NCBI GenBank assembly: GCA_029204225.1 | Contig: CM055094.1 | Span: 4,954,063-5,018,062, forward strand | From: Diphasiastrum complanatum | Taxonomy: Eukaryota > Streptophyta > Lycopodiopsida > Lycopodiales > Lycopodiaceae | Length of the DNA stretch: 64,000 bases | Direction: 5' to 3' | Shown: positions 1-12,100 of the stretch, in pieces | Position numbering within the stretch: position 1 is the stretch's first letter | How the letters are laid out: each line of letters begins with the position of its first letter | Made by a program: the position numbers and the translations under genes | Notes under the pieces: model-generated | Told to the model about the DNA's origin: nothing | The model's database searches: none | What the model saw: only the letters and a program-made list of their open reading frames with translations

Positions 1-1141
1 GCAAAAACTACTTGCTACCTCATATGCTACATGGTGGCAACTCAAAACAAAAAAGAAGCAATTACTTTATTCTCCAATGGACCAAAGAGGCTAATAGACC
101 AGTGACATCTCTCCATTTTAAAATGGGGAGGTCTGAAAATTGAAATGCAAAAATGTAAGCCCCATAAACCTAGGGTCATGCCTCTTGTTGCCAGCCTGAT
201 GTATGTCCATGGGTGAATGGGGACATAAGGCCCACCAAGCAAGGTGGACTCACTCATCTAAGATGTAGATCCCAATGGATTAGTGTATTAGTCCTCGATG
301 ATCGGCCCTTAATATGAAGGGGATTAGTTCCTTATTTTTCTTTAATGTCCAAATGGCACCTCCTTTAAGGAAACTTGCTCCCAAGTTAAACCCACCCTTA
401 GTTGAGAAGGATATGGTAATATGGGTATCATAGGAGGTTAGAAATGGATGCAAACCCAGGTATTAGCTCTTCTTCTCTCTCAAATTTTTCACAAAACCCC
501 CTCATAATAGGAGTTGTAAGGCCCAAGCTAGACAAATAAGGTCCCAAACTCATGTAAAAGGTAGAAAGAAGCATTATAAATAGATAATATCATGTTAACT
601 TGAAAGATATTCTACATATGTTTAATTTGAATTTTGTGTTTTTTGGAGCCCCTCTATAAAAGCTTTCTTAAAGATCTTGATTGATGTGTCTACTATCACT
701 CGCGAGTTTAATCATTCTCTAGTTTAAGGCTTGATGTATTGAATGATTATTAATAATGAAGATTATTGTTGGGAATCGAATGACTCGGTGCATGAACTAC
801 GTCTATCGGATTCGAGCTATCTTCGATAATTCGAGGATAGCTCTATTTGATCCAAGCTTCGAAGTCACGAGGACCAACCATCAATTCCTTAGACACACAC
901 AAAATCATTCAATTGCAAAAACATGTAAAACAGTTTGGATAAAGAATATTACAATCGACATTCACTATCATTCACAAAACAACTCAATCTACGAACTGTC
1001 TATCTGCAAACCTTGACTCAGACAAAACAGATAATCATGCAAGAGACACGACATGACAATGCACATTATGATTCAATTATTTCGAAAGAGTGTACATGTC
1101 TGAATGCTTGCAGATGTCCGATCTCTCTAAGACAATACTCT

Positions 1142-1147
<6 letters not shown>

Positions 1148-1213
<66 letters not shown>
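1148..1213. repeat. (GA)n microsatellite
   Basis: An uninterrupted GA dinucleotide run of about 66 bp. Open frames crossing it (Arg-Glu repeats) are artefacts of the repeat. Confidence 0.95.
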
Positions 1214-1216
<3 letters not shown>

Positions 1217-1588
1217 GAGCACTCTATTTCGCATTGAGTCATTAGATGATTAGCTTGTCATCTAATTCACTATCGAATATATATGTATACATAGTAGTTG
1301 TATGATTAAAAGAATGTTTAATTAATGCATTTACAAGATGGATTAAGACTCTACAACAACTACATTTACTATTGACAATTGCCATCTGACGAATCTAAAT
1401 CTGATTTTGTTGAAGATTTTGTCCGATCGTGAAAGATAAGTCCAAAAATCACTAAGGGTCAAAAGGTGGTCGAATCGATGTCGATAGCCAATTGTCGAAT
1501 AAGCTACAAAAGATGCTTCGACAACTATCGATTTGATACTTTGTCATTGTTGATTCGATATTTTGTCAAGTAGACACATGTTGGCATT

Positions 1589-1678
1589 CCTGTGTATTTC
1601 TGCAGACTGTTCGACAATCCCATATATTTTTGCAGACTGTCAAATAACCTTTGTATTTATGTAAATTGTGCGACTACA
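1589..1678. repeat. Degenerate tandem repeat, 30-bp period, three units
   Basis: Three successive 30-bp units (from 1589, 1619 and 1649) share the pattern TGTATTTcTGCAGACTGT-like followed by a cgAcAA-like tail. The third unit is the most diverged. A related motif, GTGTATTTCTATAGACTGT, occurs near 32015 in the long LTR at 30830-32153, so this may be a fragment of a similar LTR. Confidence 0.5.
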
Positions 1679-3304
1679 CAAGTAATTATATACAACAAAT
1701 GAATGAATCTAGATTAGCTATAGGATTAGGGAGGGAGAGAATTGAAATCCAACAATTGCTATCTTACCTTGTCTAATTTTGCATTATACTCGCATGAGGT
1801 CAAATCTTGATTGAATCTATGTGCAAACTGACAATTTGTATACATGTCATCAAGGACTTAACATGTCTACATCTTCATGAATGTCAACATTCTCTCACCA
1901 TAGATTTGATTAAAAAATTCTTGGACAAGGGCTTCTACGTTGGTAGAGTTCTTTTTTGTTCATATCTTTTTATTAGAAAACAATCCTAGCATAATCTTGA
2001 ATCCAATAGAGGGGTGAATTTTCCTGTGAAAATTTTATTTTGCAAGAAATTTTCTTTTTCATAAAGTTGGAGGACCATTTCCATGTAGTATGATGATAAA
2101 TAAATTTGCAACACAACATATTAGGGAAGTGAATGGAAAGCATGGAAAAAACATATGCTTCCACACTGGTCAAATATTATCTAACCTAGATAAACTGAAA
2201 CAACTAATTATTGATTTAAGTATGATACATAAACATCCTTCGTAATGAATAAGGCATCGCCCTTACTCGTACTTATTAGTAAAGCAAACCAAGCGACATG
2301 TTTAACATAGGTGAAGGAAAAAACAAAAACCTAGGTGAGCCTTACATATATAAAATCTCTTAAGCAATCATTGACCATTTTTAGAGGTTATCATGAATAT
2401 GTACCCCTTCCTCTACGAGGTCCCTGAGGTATAAGACCTCCAAGAACTTACGAAATTAGATCTAACAATCATCCATCTCGAGCTTAATATGGACTTATAA
2501 AGTCTCTGTTCAATCAGGAGTCCTGAAAAATAACCCTAAGTTATTCCATGTCTTATGGGAGTACCTGATTGTTATCTCGCATATTTTCACTTCTTTATGC
2601 TACTCCATCTCTGCAAGTGTTCGTTCTATATAGTTTCTCATTACTGCAGAAGATCAAAATGTTACTTCACAATGGCTCCAATGACTAATTAATGAAATGG
2701 TGAGATAATGGCCGTGTCCTTTCAATCAAATATTCAAAGTATAACTTCAGCCATTGTATCAGTTCAGAAGCTCATGTGCACATAGAAGTTTCTATCAAGT
2801 CAAGAGTTTGATATGCATAACATTGATCTCTTCTCATTAACATGTGACTAACCTCTTGACAACAATGCTTGCAAGACATATTAAATGTTAACTGTCATGG
2901 GTCAGAAATGAACATTAATCTTGAAACGGACCCCTTACAAGGAGGTTCATTGCAACAGTCTTCCTTACAAGAACTCATAAATTTTCTCATCAGAAGTCAA
3001 GAAAATACGTATGCATATTGGCCCTGCCTAATAACCTCGTTACTGGCCCTCAACATCGGCCCTGCAGTGACCTTGTGTTCCTTGCAGCCAAAAATCTCTA
3101 ATCCCTTTGTTTGGGAGATCATAAAAATAGCAATGCTATGAGAAAATAGGAGGCTTCAATGTATAAGAACAGCTCATTATTCTCAAAGTGAAAAATAAAT
3201 TGATGAATACTGAAGCGCTGAATATACAGCCGACTATACGACATTAGCTATGACAATCGGACTGACCTTTACCTTGTAGATATGAAATGGTGTATTATGA
3301 AGTT

Positions 3305-6093
3305 CTATGCATATGAATCTGGAACTTCAGAATGATCGAGAGTCCGTTGCGATGCACCTAGATCATCACCAGACTTTCTTTTACTCAAGCTAGCACGTTG
3401 CATTAATCGAACTAATGCTTGCACAACTTCTGACATAGGTGGTCGAAACTCCGGTTCCGGCTGTTGAAGAATGAAATTTTTGAGGATTAGAATACAGGGG
3501 AGAACTTGCTAGTACTAGTTGAGAAAAACAGGCTAAACAAGTAGTTTCAGATACTACAGCTGCCACATTTAGCAAAGAGAGTAGTACCATCTAGTTTCAT
3601 TTGAGATTTTTTGGGATCCAGTAGAAACTTCAAATCAAGTTGAAACACTTTGTTAGTACTATTGAAAGTTTCTGGCAAGTTAAAAGTGGAGAGTGGATGT
3701 TCCATTTCCATTCTCATATAAGGCAATGGTATATACTAGGATTGTAGCTCTAAAACCCTGGTACTGTAGCTTTTCATGGGGCAGCAGGAAAATCTACTCA
3801 CCTGGACACACAGGGAAATGATGTCTGCAAACCGAGATAACGATTTTGCAGGATAGATTCCTTTCAAGGCAGGATCTACCATCTTCGACAGTGCATCAAT
3901 ATCATGGAGCTGAGGGGTTGCCCATCTCACCAACGACTGTTGCGTCCTTGTTCTGGAACTGGGAAAGAGAAGAAAACTTGAATTAAGCAGTACGATCAAC
4001 ATCTTGAAAAATTGGATCACTATAAACAGACGCATAGCACTAAATCATGGAATCCAGATACACAGAGGAGCCTAGAAAAGTTAAGCTAATAACAAGCATT
4101 CCACATGTTTTGTTCTTCATTGTTTTAGCAGAACTATGGGTCAAATTTATCAAGGAAGACACCAACTCCTGCTGAATTGCAGAACCACTAATTATTAGCG
4201 CCAGTTGCTATTTCCAGCCACTGAAATTTTTGTTCATCATCCAAAATAGAAAAAAGGTATGATATTTAAACTTGAACGCAGCTTAATTGTCCTAAAAATG
4301 TTCGTGTGGGTTTCCAAGAACCCTAAAGGACAATAGGTATTAAACCACCAACATAGACTCCAGTTTGTGCAATAGATAGTATTACACCAAGTGTTGTCTC
4401 TTCCATCTACATACACCACATTTTTCTAGCAGAGTTCTAAGCACAATAGATAGCGTTATGAAGAGTGTTGTCTCTTCCATCTACATGTCTTTTGGACACA
4501 CCATACTTTTCTTACAGCTACAAGAAATTATTTCATTGTAAGCAACGAGCTTTACCTCATGATGAACTTTTAGGTCTATCTTAACCACAACTTTCACCTC
4601 ATTTGACTAGAATGCCTTGGATTAGTAAAATCCTTACATAAAAACCTTCATTACCGTTCTCCCACATCATAGTTTTAAATTATTCTGCAATTTCTAAAGA
4701 AAGTATTTTTTGCAGGAAGATGATTTGTTTGATCAAAGACAATATATTAAATGTGCCGAGGCAGGCAAGACTAGAGCTTCTATGCTCCCAAGAGAACTGC
4801 AAAAGAGAGAATTTGCTACTACCTCTCAACTATGTGAAATGGTATGAATGTCAATAAAAGAACAATAAAGAACTATCTCTACATGTACAATCCCTATATC
4901 AAAGAATTTTTCTCGTTAAAGAATGACAAGGAGCTGAACAATCCTCAAGTCTCATCCATGAAACCTACAAAATTCAGAGACTGACAGCTGATTCTTCAAT
5001 GATGCAGTGCATCAGCTTTGGAAAATGATGACTTACTTAAAAGCTACAATTTTCTGCATTACTGAAAAATAGAAACCCACCTGTCTAATGGTTTTCGTCC
5101 TGTAAGTAGCTCTAGCATAACAACTCCAAAGCTGTACACATCACTTTTAGCAGTATAGATACCTGACATTGCATACTCAGGAGCACTATATCCAAAAGAT
5201 CCCAAAAGTTGTGCCGAGACCTGCAGCAAATATTTCAAATATTAGTTAGTGAAAGAAAAAATTGGCAAATCTAATGAGCATGAAGTAGATTTAAAAGCAC
5301 ATTCTCTACTGAAAAGTCGATCACTTACCTGGCGTTCCGAGCCGAACGATGATAGTGCAGCAATGCCACAGTCAGCCAAGTGTGGATTGAACTCTTCATC
5401 AAGTAAAATATTTGCAGACTTGAAATTTCTATGTATGGCTGCAGGTGAACACACTTCATGCAAGTACCTGGCATAGAAATTAGGTAATGAGAGATAATGC
5501 ATACACTTCTGGCTTTGTGAATAATGTTTCACTTTTGTGTTGGTTGGAAAAGTATTGACTTAAAGTTCAAAGTATTGATGATTACAGTGAATTGCTGATT
5601 ACGAGAAAAATTACAAAATAGGTACTACAAGAGGCCAAAAAGACTAAGGTACAACAATTTAATGGCTTCTCACAATATTTCAGGCGATTCACCTAATCAG
5701 AAATCGAACGAGAGAAACTTACTCTAATGCTCGTGCAGCACCCATTGCAATCTTTACACGTTGATTCCATGACAGTTGTTTGGTGTTCTCATCGGCAGCA
5801 TGTAGCATGTCATGTAGTGTTCCTCTCTTAATGTACTCATATACAAGTAAGCGCTGCCCATACTCTGTACAATGGCCAATAAGCTCCACAATATTTGTAT
5901 GTCGCAATCGGGCTATCGAAGATACAATAGACAAAAATTCATCCTCATTTTGCACTGACGAGGCTGAAGTGTCTAGCTTTTTCACAGCCAGCAGCTGCAC
6001 AATGACAAAGGCTATGGTAACTTAGTAGCAAGTACAAACTTAATAGGCTCAACCTCAGGTAATGTGGATACATTTCAAGTACTAAAACAAAAA

Positions 6094-6138
<45 letters not shown>

Positions 6139-9100
6139 GATCTATAGGTCCTTATGGGTACCGCTTATCATTCATTTGCATGTGATTTTGTCTCACCTTG
6201 TGGTCAAGATTGGGATCAGCACTAGTGTCTTGCAAAATATAGTTACAACAATTCTATCAGCGACAGCAGATGTGTCTCACCTTTTTTATTGGTGAATGGA
6301 TATTCACCAGCTCTCCCAGACACAACATTTGGAGCAGATTCAAAAACAACAAAAATCTTCTATTGAACACCATAGAACCTTTCTTGAATTTACTAAGAGC
6401 CAAGATGTTTTCTTGTTGTTGGAGGATTTTCAGATATTGAGACAAGCCTATTCTTAGTTAGATCATAGATCTACATTACTAAACAAGTGTGAAAGATTTG
6501 GCACCCTGCGTGTGTAAGTCAAACCCGGTGATCACATGGTTATTTGATTTATTAGTTGTGAATAAAAGCACTTTAGGCCATTTGCGGGAATTAAATGTCG
6601 CAGGGCCTAATAGTCAAGTTAGTGAAGTGGGTTCCCCCTCAAATTCAAATTCAAATGAGGGAGGTAGGATTTGGCACATAGGCTTTGAGGCCAAGTGCCC
6701 TAAAATAAGTAGTGGAACTTTGTAGCTCATTTTCTATGTTCAACCAAGAAGGTGGAAACTCTACCAATTTGCATTTGGATGTCCTTGCTATTTCTTTCTT
6801 GCTCCATCTCTCATGTTTTATTGCTATCTTTATGTTATTTGGATTTGCTAATTGTCGGGATTGAGAACATGTTTAATCTTATCTGGTTATCACAGAATCT
6901 GAATTTTCAAGATGGGCTCGGTTTTGAACCACGATACATGCTGATTACAATTCAGAACCAATCAACCGGGTGGAAAGACTATTTTGCAATCTTTTGAACC
7001 ATTTTCAACCAGAAGAACATGTTTTTGACTTATCTGGTTACCACAGAATCTGAATTTTATAAGCTTTGCAAGGCAGTCCTAAAGGCTATTGCTATCAACC
7101 AGTAACAAATTATTCAGATATTCTTGAAAATTACGGACTGTTAGAATAATAAATGTAAATGATGTAGAAGCCATAGGTTACTATGACCCAAAAGGTCGAG
7201 ATCTGTGTAACCATGGTCATTTATATTTTAGGCCCAAGTTAGTATGAAACTAACTTGTAGGGACTCGTGGGTCCACTAGGGGCCTATACATGTGAATTAA
7301 GTACCTAACTTGTTATTTGGGGTACTTAATTATTTTATGTAACTTATGGTAGCTAGATAGCCATTTGTCAAGTTATTGGACAGCCAACAGTCATGACGGT
7401 AGATAGCCATCTTGGACTACTTATATGTAGCCATTCATTTGTATGATACACACTTTTGTTAAGCAATCTACTGTTCATATTGGCTGTCCACAAGTTTCTA
7501 CAAGAGGGTCATCTAACCATCTCTCTCTTCTCTTTGAGAATACTTTGTGTTAATGAATAGTCTTGATTCTGGATTCCTACATGGTATCAGAGCCATTTTT
7601 CAGAATTGATTGCTTGCTGGAGGGCACCCAATAGGCAGCCACATTTCTTCCCTTTTGGTTCATAAAAATCAGAATTTTTCTGATTTTTGTGGAGAGAGAA
7701 CTGTATGGCTCCTCCTTGTTTTTTGTGTAGGAAATTGCAGGGAAAAGCTTGGAACCTTCACTCATTTGGGAGCCAGCAATAGGGCGCCCATGCTCAACTA
7801 GTTTTCATGTGATTGAAATCAGATTACATGCTTCAAATTTCAGATTTTCTTCTTGGAGGAGGGCGCCCATCTACCTTGAAGACAAATGTGTTTTTGACAC
7901 ATTTTTAGTGGCTGAAATTTTTCTGTTTTTGAGCCTCGAAGAAGGTCCTACCATCTGCTCCATTAGCACATTGAGTGCACACCATTTTACCACAAAAGTT
8001 CTGGTTGTGGTTTTGGCTTCATTGGAAGCCTGCATATTAGTTAATATTCTTTTTTTTCAGCAGAATACAGGCACCTACATCTTCTTGTGAAGGAGCTATT
8101 GCATGTGGTGTATTGCAATCTATAGTGCTCATTAATTCAGCTTTGATCTTGCTGATTTTTTAGTAAATTTTGGCCTGGAATCTGTTTTTCCCATCTACTA
8201 TTAGCTGAATTTTTAGAAATGGCTAAAGAATCTAAATCTATAGGTTCTTTGTTCAATGAAGATAGGTTGGATGGAACTAATTTTTCCTTGTGGAGCTACA
8301 TGATCAAAAACCTCCTTATTGCTAAAGGTTTGTTTGAAGTTGTAAGTGGTGATGAAGAGAGGCCACCTAGTTTGGCACCTACTACACCATCAAGAGCTAC
8401 TTCTTCAACACATGTGGAGGTGTCCTCCGAAGAACAAAAGAAGTGGGATCGACGTGACGCACAAGCACATTCGGTCATAGTGCTATCCGTGAAGAGATTA
8501 ATCCTACCTCACATTCGATCATGCAAGACTTCCAAGAGTGCTTGGGAAGTACTTGCCAGGATGTTCCAAGTGAAGAATACGGCGAAAGTGCTTTTTCTAC
8601 GTAATCAACTCTCAACATTGAAGATGCAAGAGGGTGATACGCTTTCAAATCACTTAATGAAGATCAAGGATCTTCGTGAAGAGCTTCTTAGCATTGACGA
8701 AATTGTCGAGAACTCTCAATTTGTTTCAATTACTCTTAATTCACTTCCTCATTCCTATCTTCCATTTGTGTCTACTTTAAGCATATCTCTTAGGGGACAG
8801 CAAATCTCCTTTGAAGAGCTTGTTGGCTTACTTCTCCAAGAAGAGCAAACAAGGATTAATTTTGGAGCACAAGAAGATCAAGCCTTCTTCACCAAAGGCA
8901 AAGGCAAGGGCAAGTGGAAAGGTAAGTCTTCTTCTTCCAAGGATCAAAAATCCAAGGAAGGCCAAGATCAAGGATCAAAAAAGAAGGGTAAGTGCCATTA
9001 ATGTAAAAAGTTTGGGCACCACATAAAGGAATGTAGGAAGAAGCTTACTAAGCATAAAGAGAAAGGCATTGATACAAATACAGCCATGATTTCATTAGAA

Positions 9101-12100
9101 CATCAAAAGGACTAACAATCTCATTTCTAATCAAAATGAGATTTCTACCACTTCTCGACTTGCTGGTTTTTTAGCAGAAAACAGCACTACTTCAGCTTTG
9201 CAAGTTGCTGTTTTTCCTTCCATTGATTGGGTGATTGATAGCGGAGCTACACGCCATATGACTCACCATAGAGACGTCTTCACAAAGCTTATGAAAATCA
9301 AAGATGGAAGCAAGGTTCAAGGTGTTGACAACACCTCCTATCCAATTGAAGGCATTGGATCTATACCCCTCATTCTTCCCAATGGAGAAGAAAAGTACAT
9401 TCGAAATGTACTATGTTCCTAAGATTAAGAAAAATCTCATTTCGGTCTCTACAATCATGAATCAAGGATTGATTGTAGAATTTAAAGAAGACAAAAGTCT
9501 TATAAACGACCCAAAGAGATCACTTTTGATTGTTGCTTCGGGAACATTGCGAGGAGGTTTGTTTTTGTTGGATATTTATGAACCTAAATCTTTGACATCC
9601 TTTGGTCTTGTTGCTACTAATTCACATGCATTGGAGTTGGCTAAACTATGGCATACGAGGTATGGGCACCTCAATTTTGGAGGTTTGAATATGTTGAAGA
9701 AATTCAACATGGTGGAAGGCATTCCAAATATGGAGCATCCCGAAGGACATGTATGCGAAGGATGCATACTTGGTAAGTTTCAACGGAAGCCTTTTCCTAT
9801 TGATGGGACTATCAAAGTTGGTGATAAGTTTGCCTTAATTCATAGTGATGTATGTGGTCCAATGAGGACCGAATCCATTGGTAAATGCAAGTACTTCGTT
9901 ACTTTTATTGATGATTTTTCAAGGTTTACATGGATCTTTCCTACGAAGGCAAAATCTGAAGTTTTTCAACGCTTCAAAGATTTTCTCAAAGATTTTCTAG
10001 CTATGATAGAAAATCAATTTGGGCATACTTTGAAGATACTACGTACCGACCGAGGAGGGGAATACATTAAAAGTACGTTCGGCACGTTTCTTCAAAGCAA
10101 AGGCATTCTACATCAAATGACTACACCTTACACATCGCAACAAAATGGTGTTGCCGAAGGAAAAATCGCACAATCATGGAGATAGCTTGTTGCATGCTTA
10201 AGGCAAAGGGCATTCCCCACAAGTTTTGGGCTGAAGCGGTTATTACGGCGGCATACATTAGTAATCGGTGTCCGACTAAAGCCTTGAAGATTTTGACTCC
10301 TTATGAAGTTTGGTATGGTAAGAAGCCATCGGTTTCTCACTTTCGCACTTTTGGTTGCACGACTTATGCGTTTATTCCCGATAAGCTAAGATCCAAACTA
10401 GATGATAAAGGAGTAAAATGCATTTTTATGGGCTATAGTAGTGAAAGTAAAGGCTATAGATTGTTTAATGTGGATACTAACAAAATCATAGTGAGTCGTG
10501 ATGTTCATTTTGATGAGAAGAACTCATATGATCTTGCGCCCATTCATGTCATGAAAGGGGACATCCCCCAAGATGACTATGTTGAAGTGTTTCCAGATTT
10601 GGTATCACCATCTAATGTTGAAGAGGAGGGACTGCCATCATCCTCTAATGGACAGCCCACTGGTTCTTCAAGCGAACAGCCCATAATTCATCAAGAGGAG
10701 CAGATTTATGAAGAGGAATGGCCTGTTGAAAACTTTGGACAACATAGTCCAATTTCAGAGCACTTTGGACAGCAAAGTGTTGACAGTTCAGATCACTTTG
10801 GACAGCAAAGCGTTGATCGAAGTAAGGCTGTTGGACAGCCTAAACCAGTCCCTAAATGGCTGTTGCAGACTTTGCAGGACAGCAAAGTGAACCACTTCTA
10901 TGAAGGGAAGACTCGTGCCTCATCTAAATTAGTAGAATTTGCTGATTTTTTTTATTTTGCTCTTACATCTATTGAGGATAGTGCAATAGAACCTGTTTTT
11001 TATGAGCAGGCCAAAGGAGTAAAATGTTGGGAGGACGCGACGAAAGAGGAGTATGACTCACTCATAAAGAACCAAACATGGGTTCTTGTTGATCTTCCAC
11101 ATGGAAAGAAAGCAATTGGCTGTAATTGGGTTTATAAGATCAAGTACAAGTCCGATGGTACTGTTGAAAGGTACAAGGCAAGACTTGTTGCCAAAGGTTA
11201 TGCGCAAAAGGAGGGCATTGATTATGAGGAAACTTTTGCACCTACCATACAAATAACTACCGTAAGGATAGTCACTACTTTGGCTGCCCATCATGGTTGG
11301 CGTATGCACCAACTTGACATAAAGACAGCCTTCCTCAATGGTGATCTTAATGAGGAAGTTTACCTTCAACAACCTGCTGGTTTTTTGGTTGCAGGTTTAG
11401 AAGACAAAGTGTGTCTTCTCAAGAAGGCTCTCTATGGACTAAAACAAGCCCCAAGGATGTGGTATCAAAAGATACACACATACTTTTGTGATCGTGGGTT
11501 GTCTAACAGTCCTAGTGAATCTACGCTTTATGTCATGCATACATCTGAGTTTATCATCATTATTTTGGCTATAGTATAGGATCCTTCGATAGCTTCAAGG
11601 AAGTAAAACACTTGGTCTGTTTTATCCTTCTAGTGATGATGCATGTTTGACTAGTTTTTGTGACTCGGATTGGGGGTGGAGATCAAGACACTAGATGCTC
11701 TACTAGTGGTCATTGCTTTTTCATTGGAAATTCTGCAGTTCCTTGGTTAAGCAAGAAGCAGCCCACCGTTGCTACATCCTCAAGTGAAGCAGAATATAGA
11801 GCAACGTTTTCAGCCACTACGGAGTGTATATGGCTGAGACAATTATTTGTCGATATGCAGCATGGCCAGCCCTCAGCTACTCTCCTATTTACGGATAGTC
11901 AAAGTGCTATTGCCATTGCAAGAAATCCAGTATTTCATGCAAGAACAAAGCATATCGAGATCCACTATCACTTTGTTCGGGAGAAGCTTCATAATGGCGA
12001 CATAATGCTTGAATATTGTCCCACGGAGGATAATATTGCAGATGTGTTCACTAAGGCATTGCCTAGAGTTCGATTTAAAGCTCTTTGTGAAGCTTTAAAT

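Larger units (their letters stand above)
1..3304. other. Intergenic region without recognisable gene
   Basis: No reading frame here shows a recognisable domain, and the short open frames lack coding character. The stretch holds a GA microsatellite and a short 30-bp-period repeat, listed separately. The last part, next to 3305, should contain the 3' UTR and terminator of the SRF gene on the minus strand, but I cannot place its poly(A) site. Confidence 0.5.

Noticed and set aside
935-1237. Frame ending in Arg-Glu repeats
   Set aside because: Produced by the GA microsatellite; the rest of the frame has no recognisable domain.
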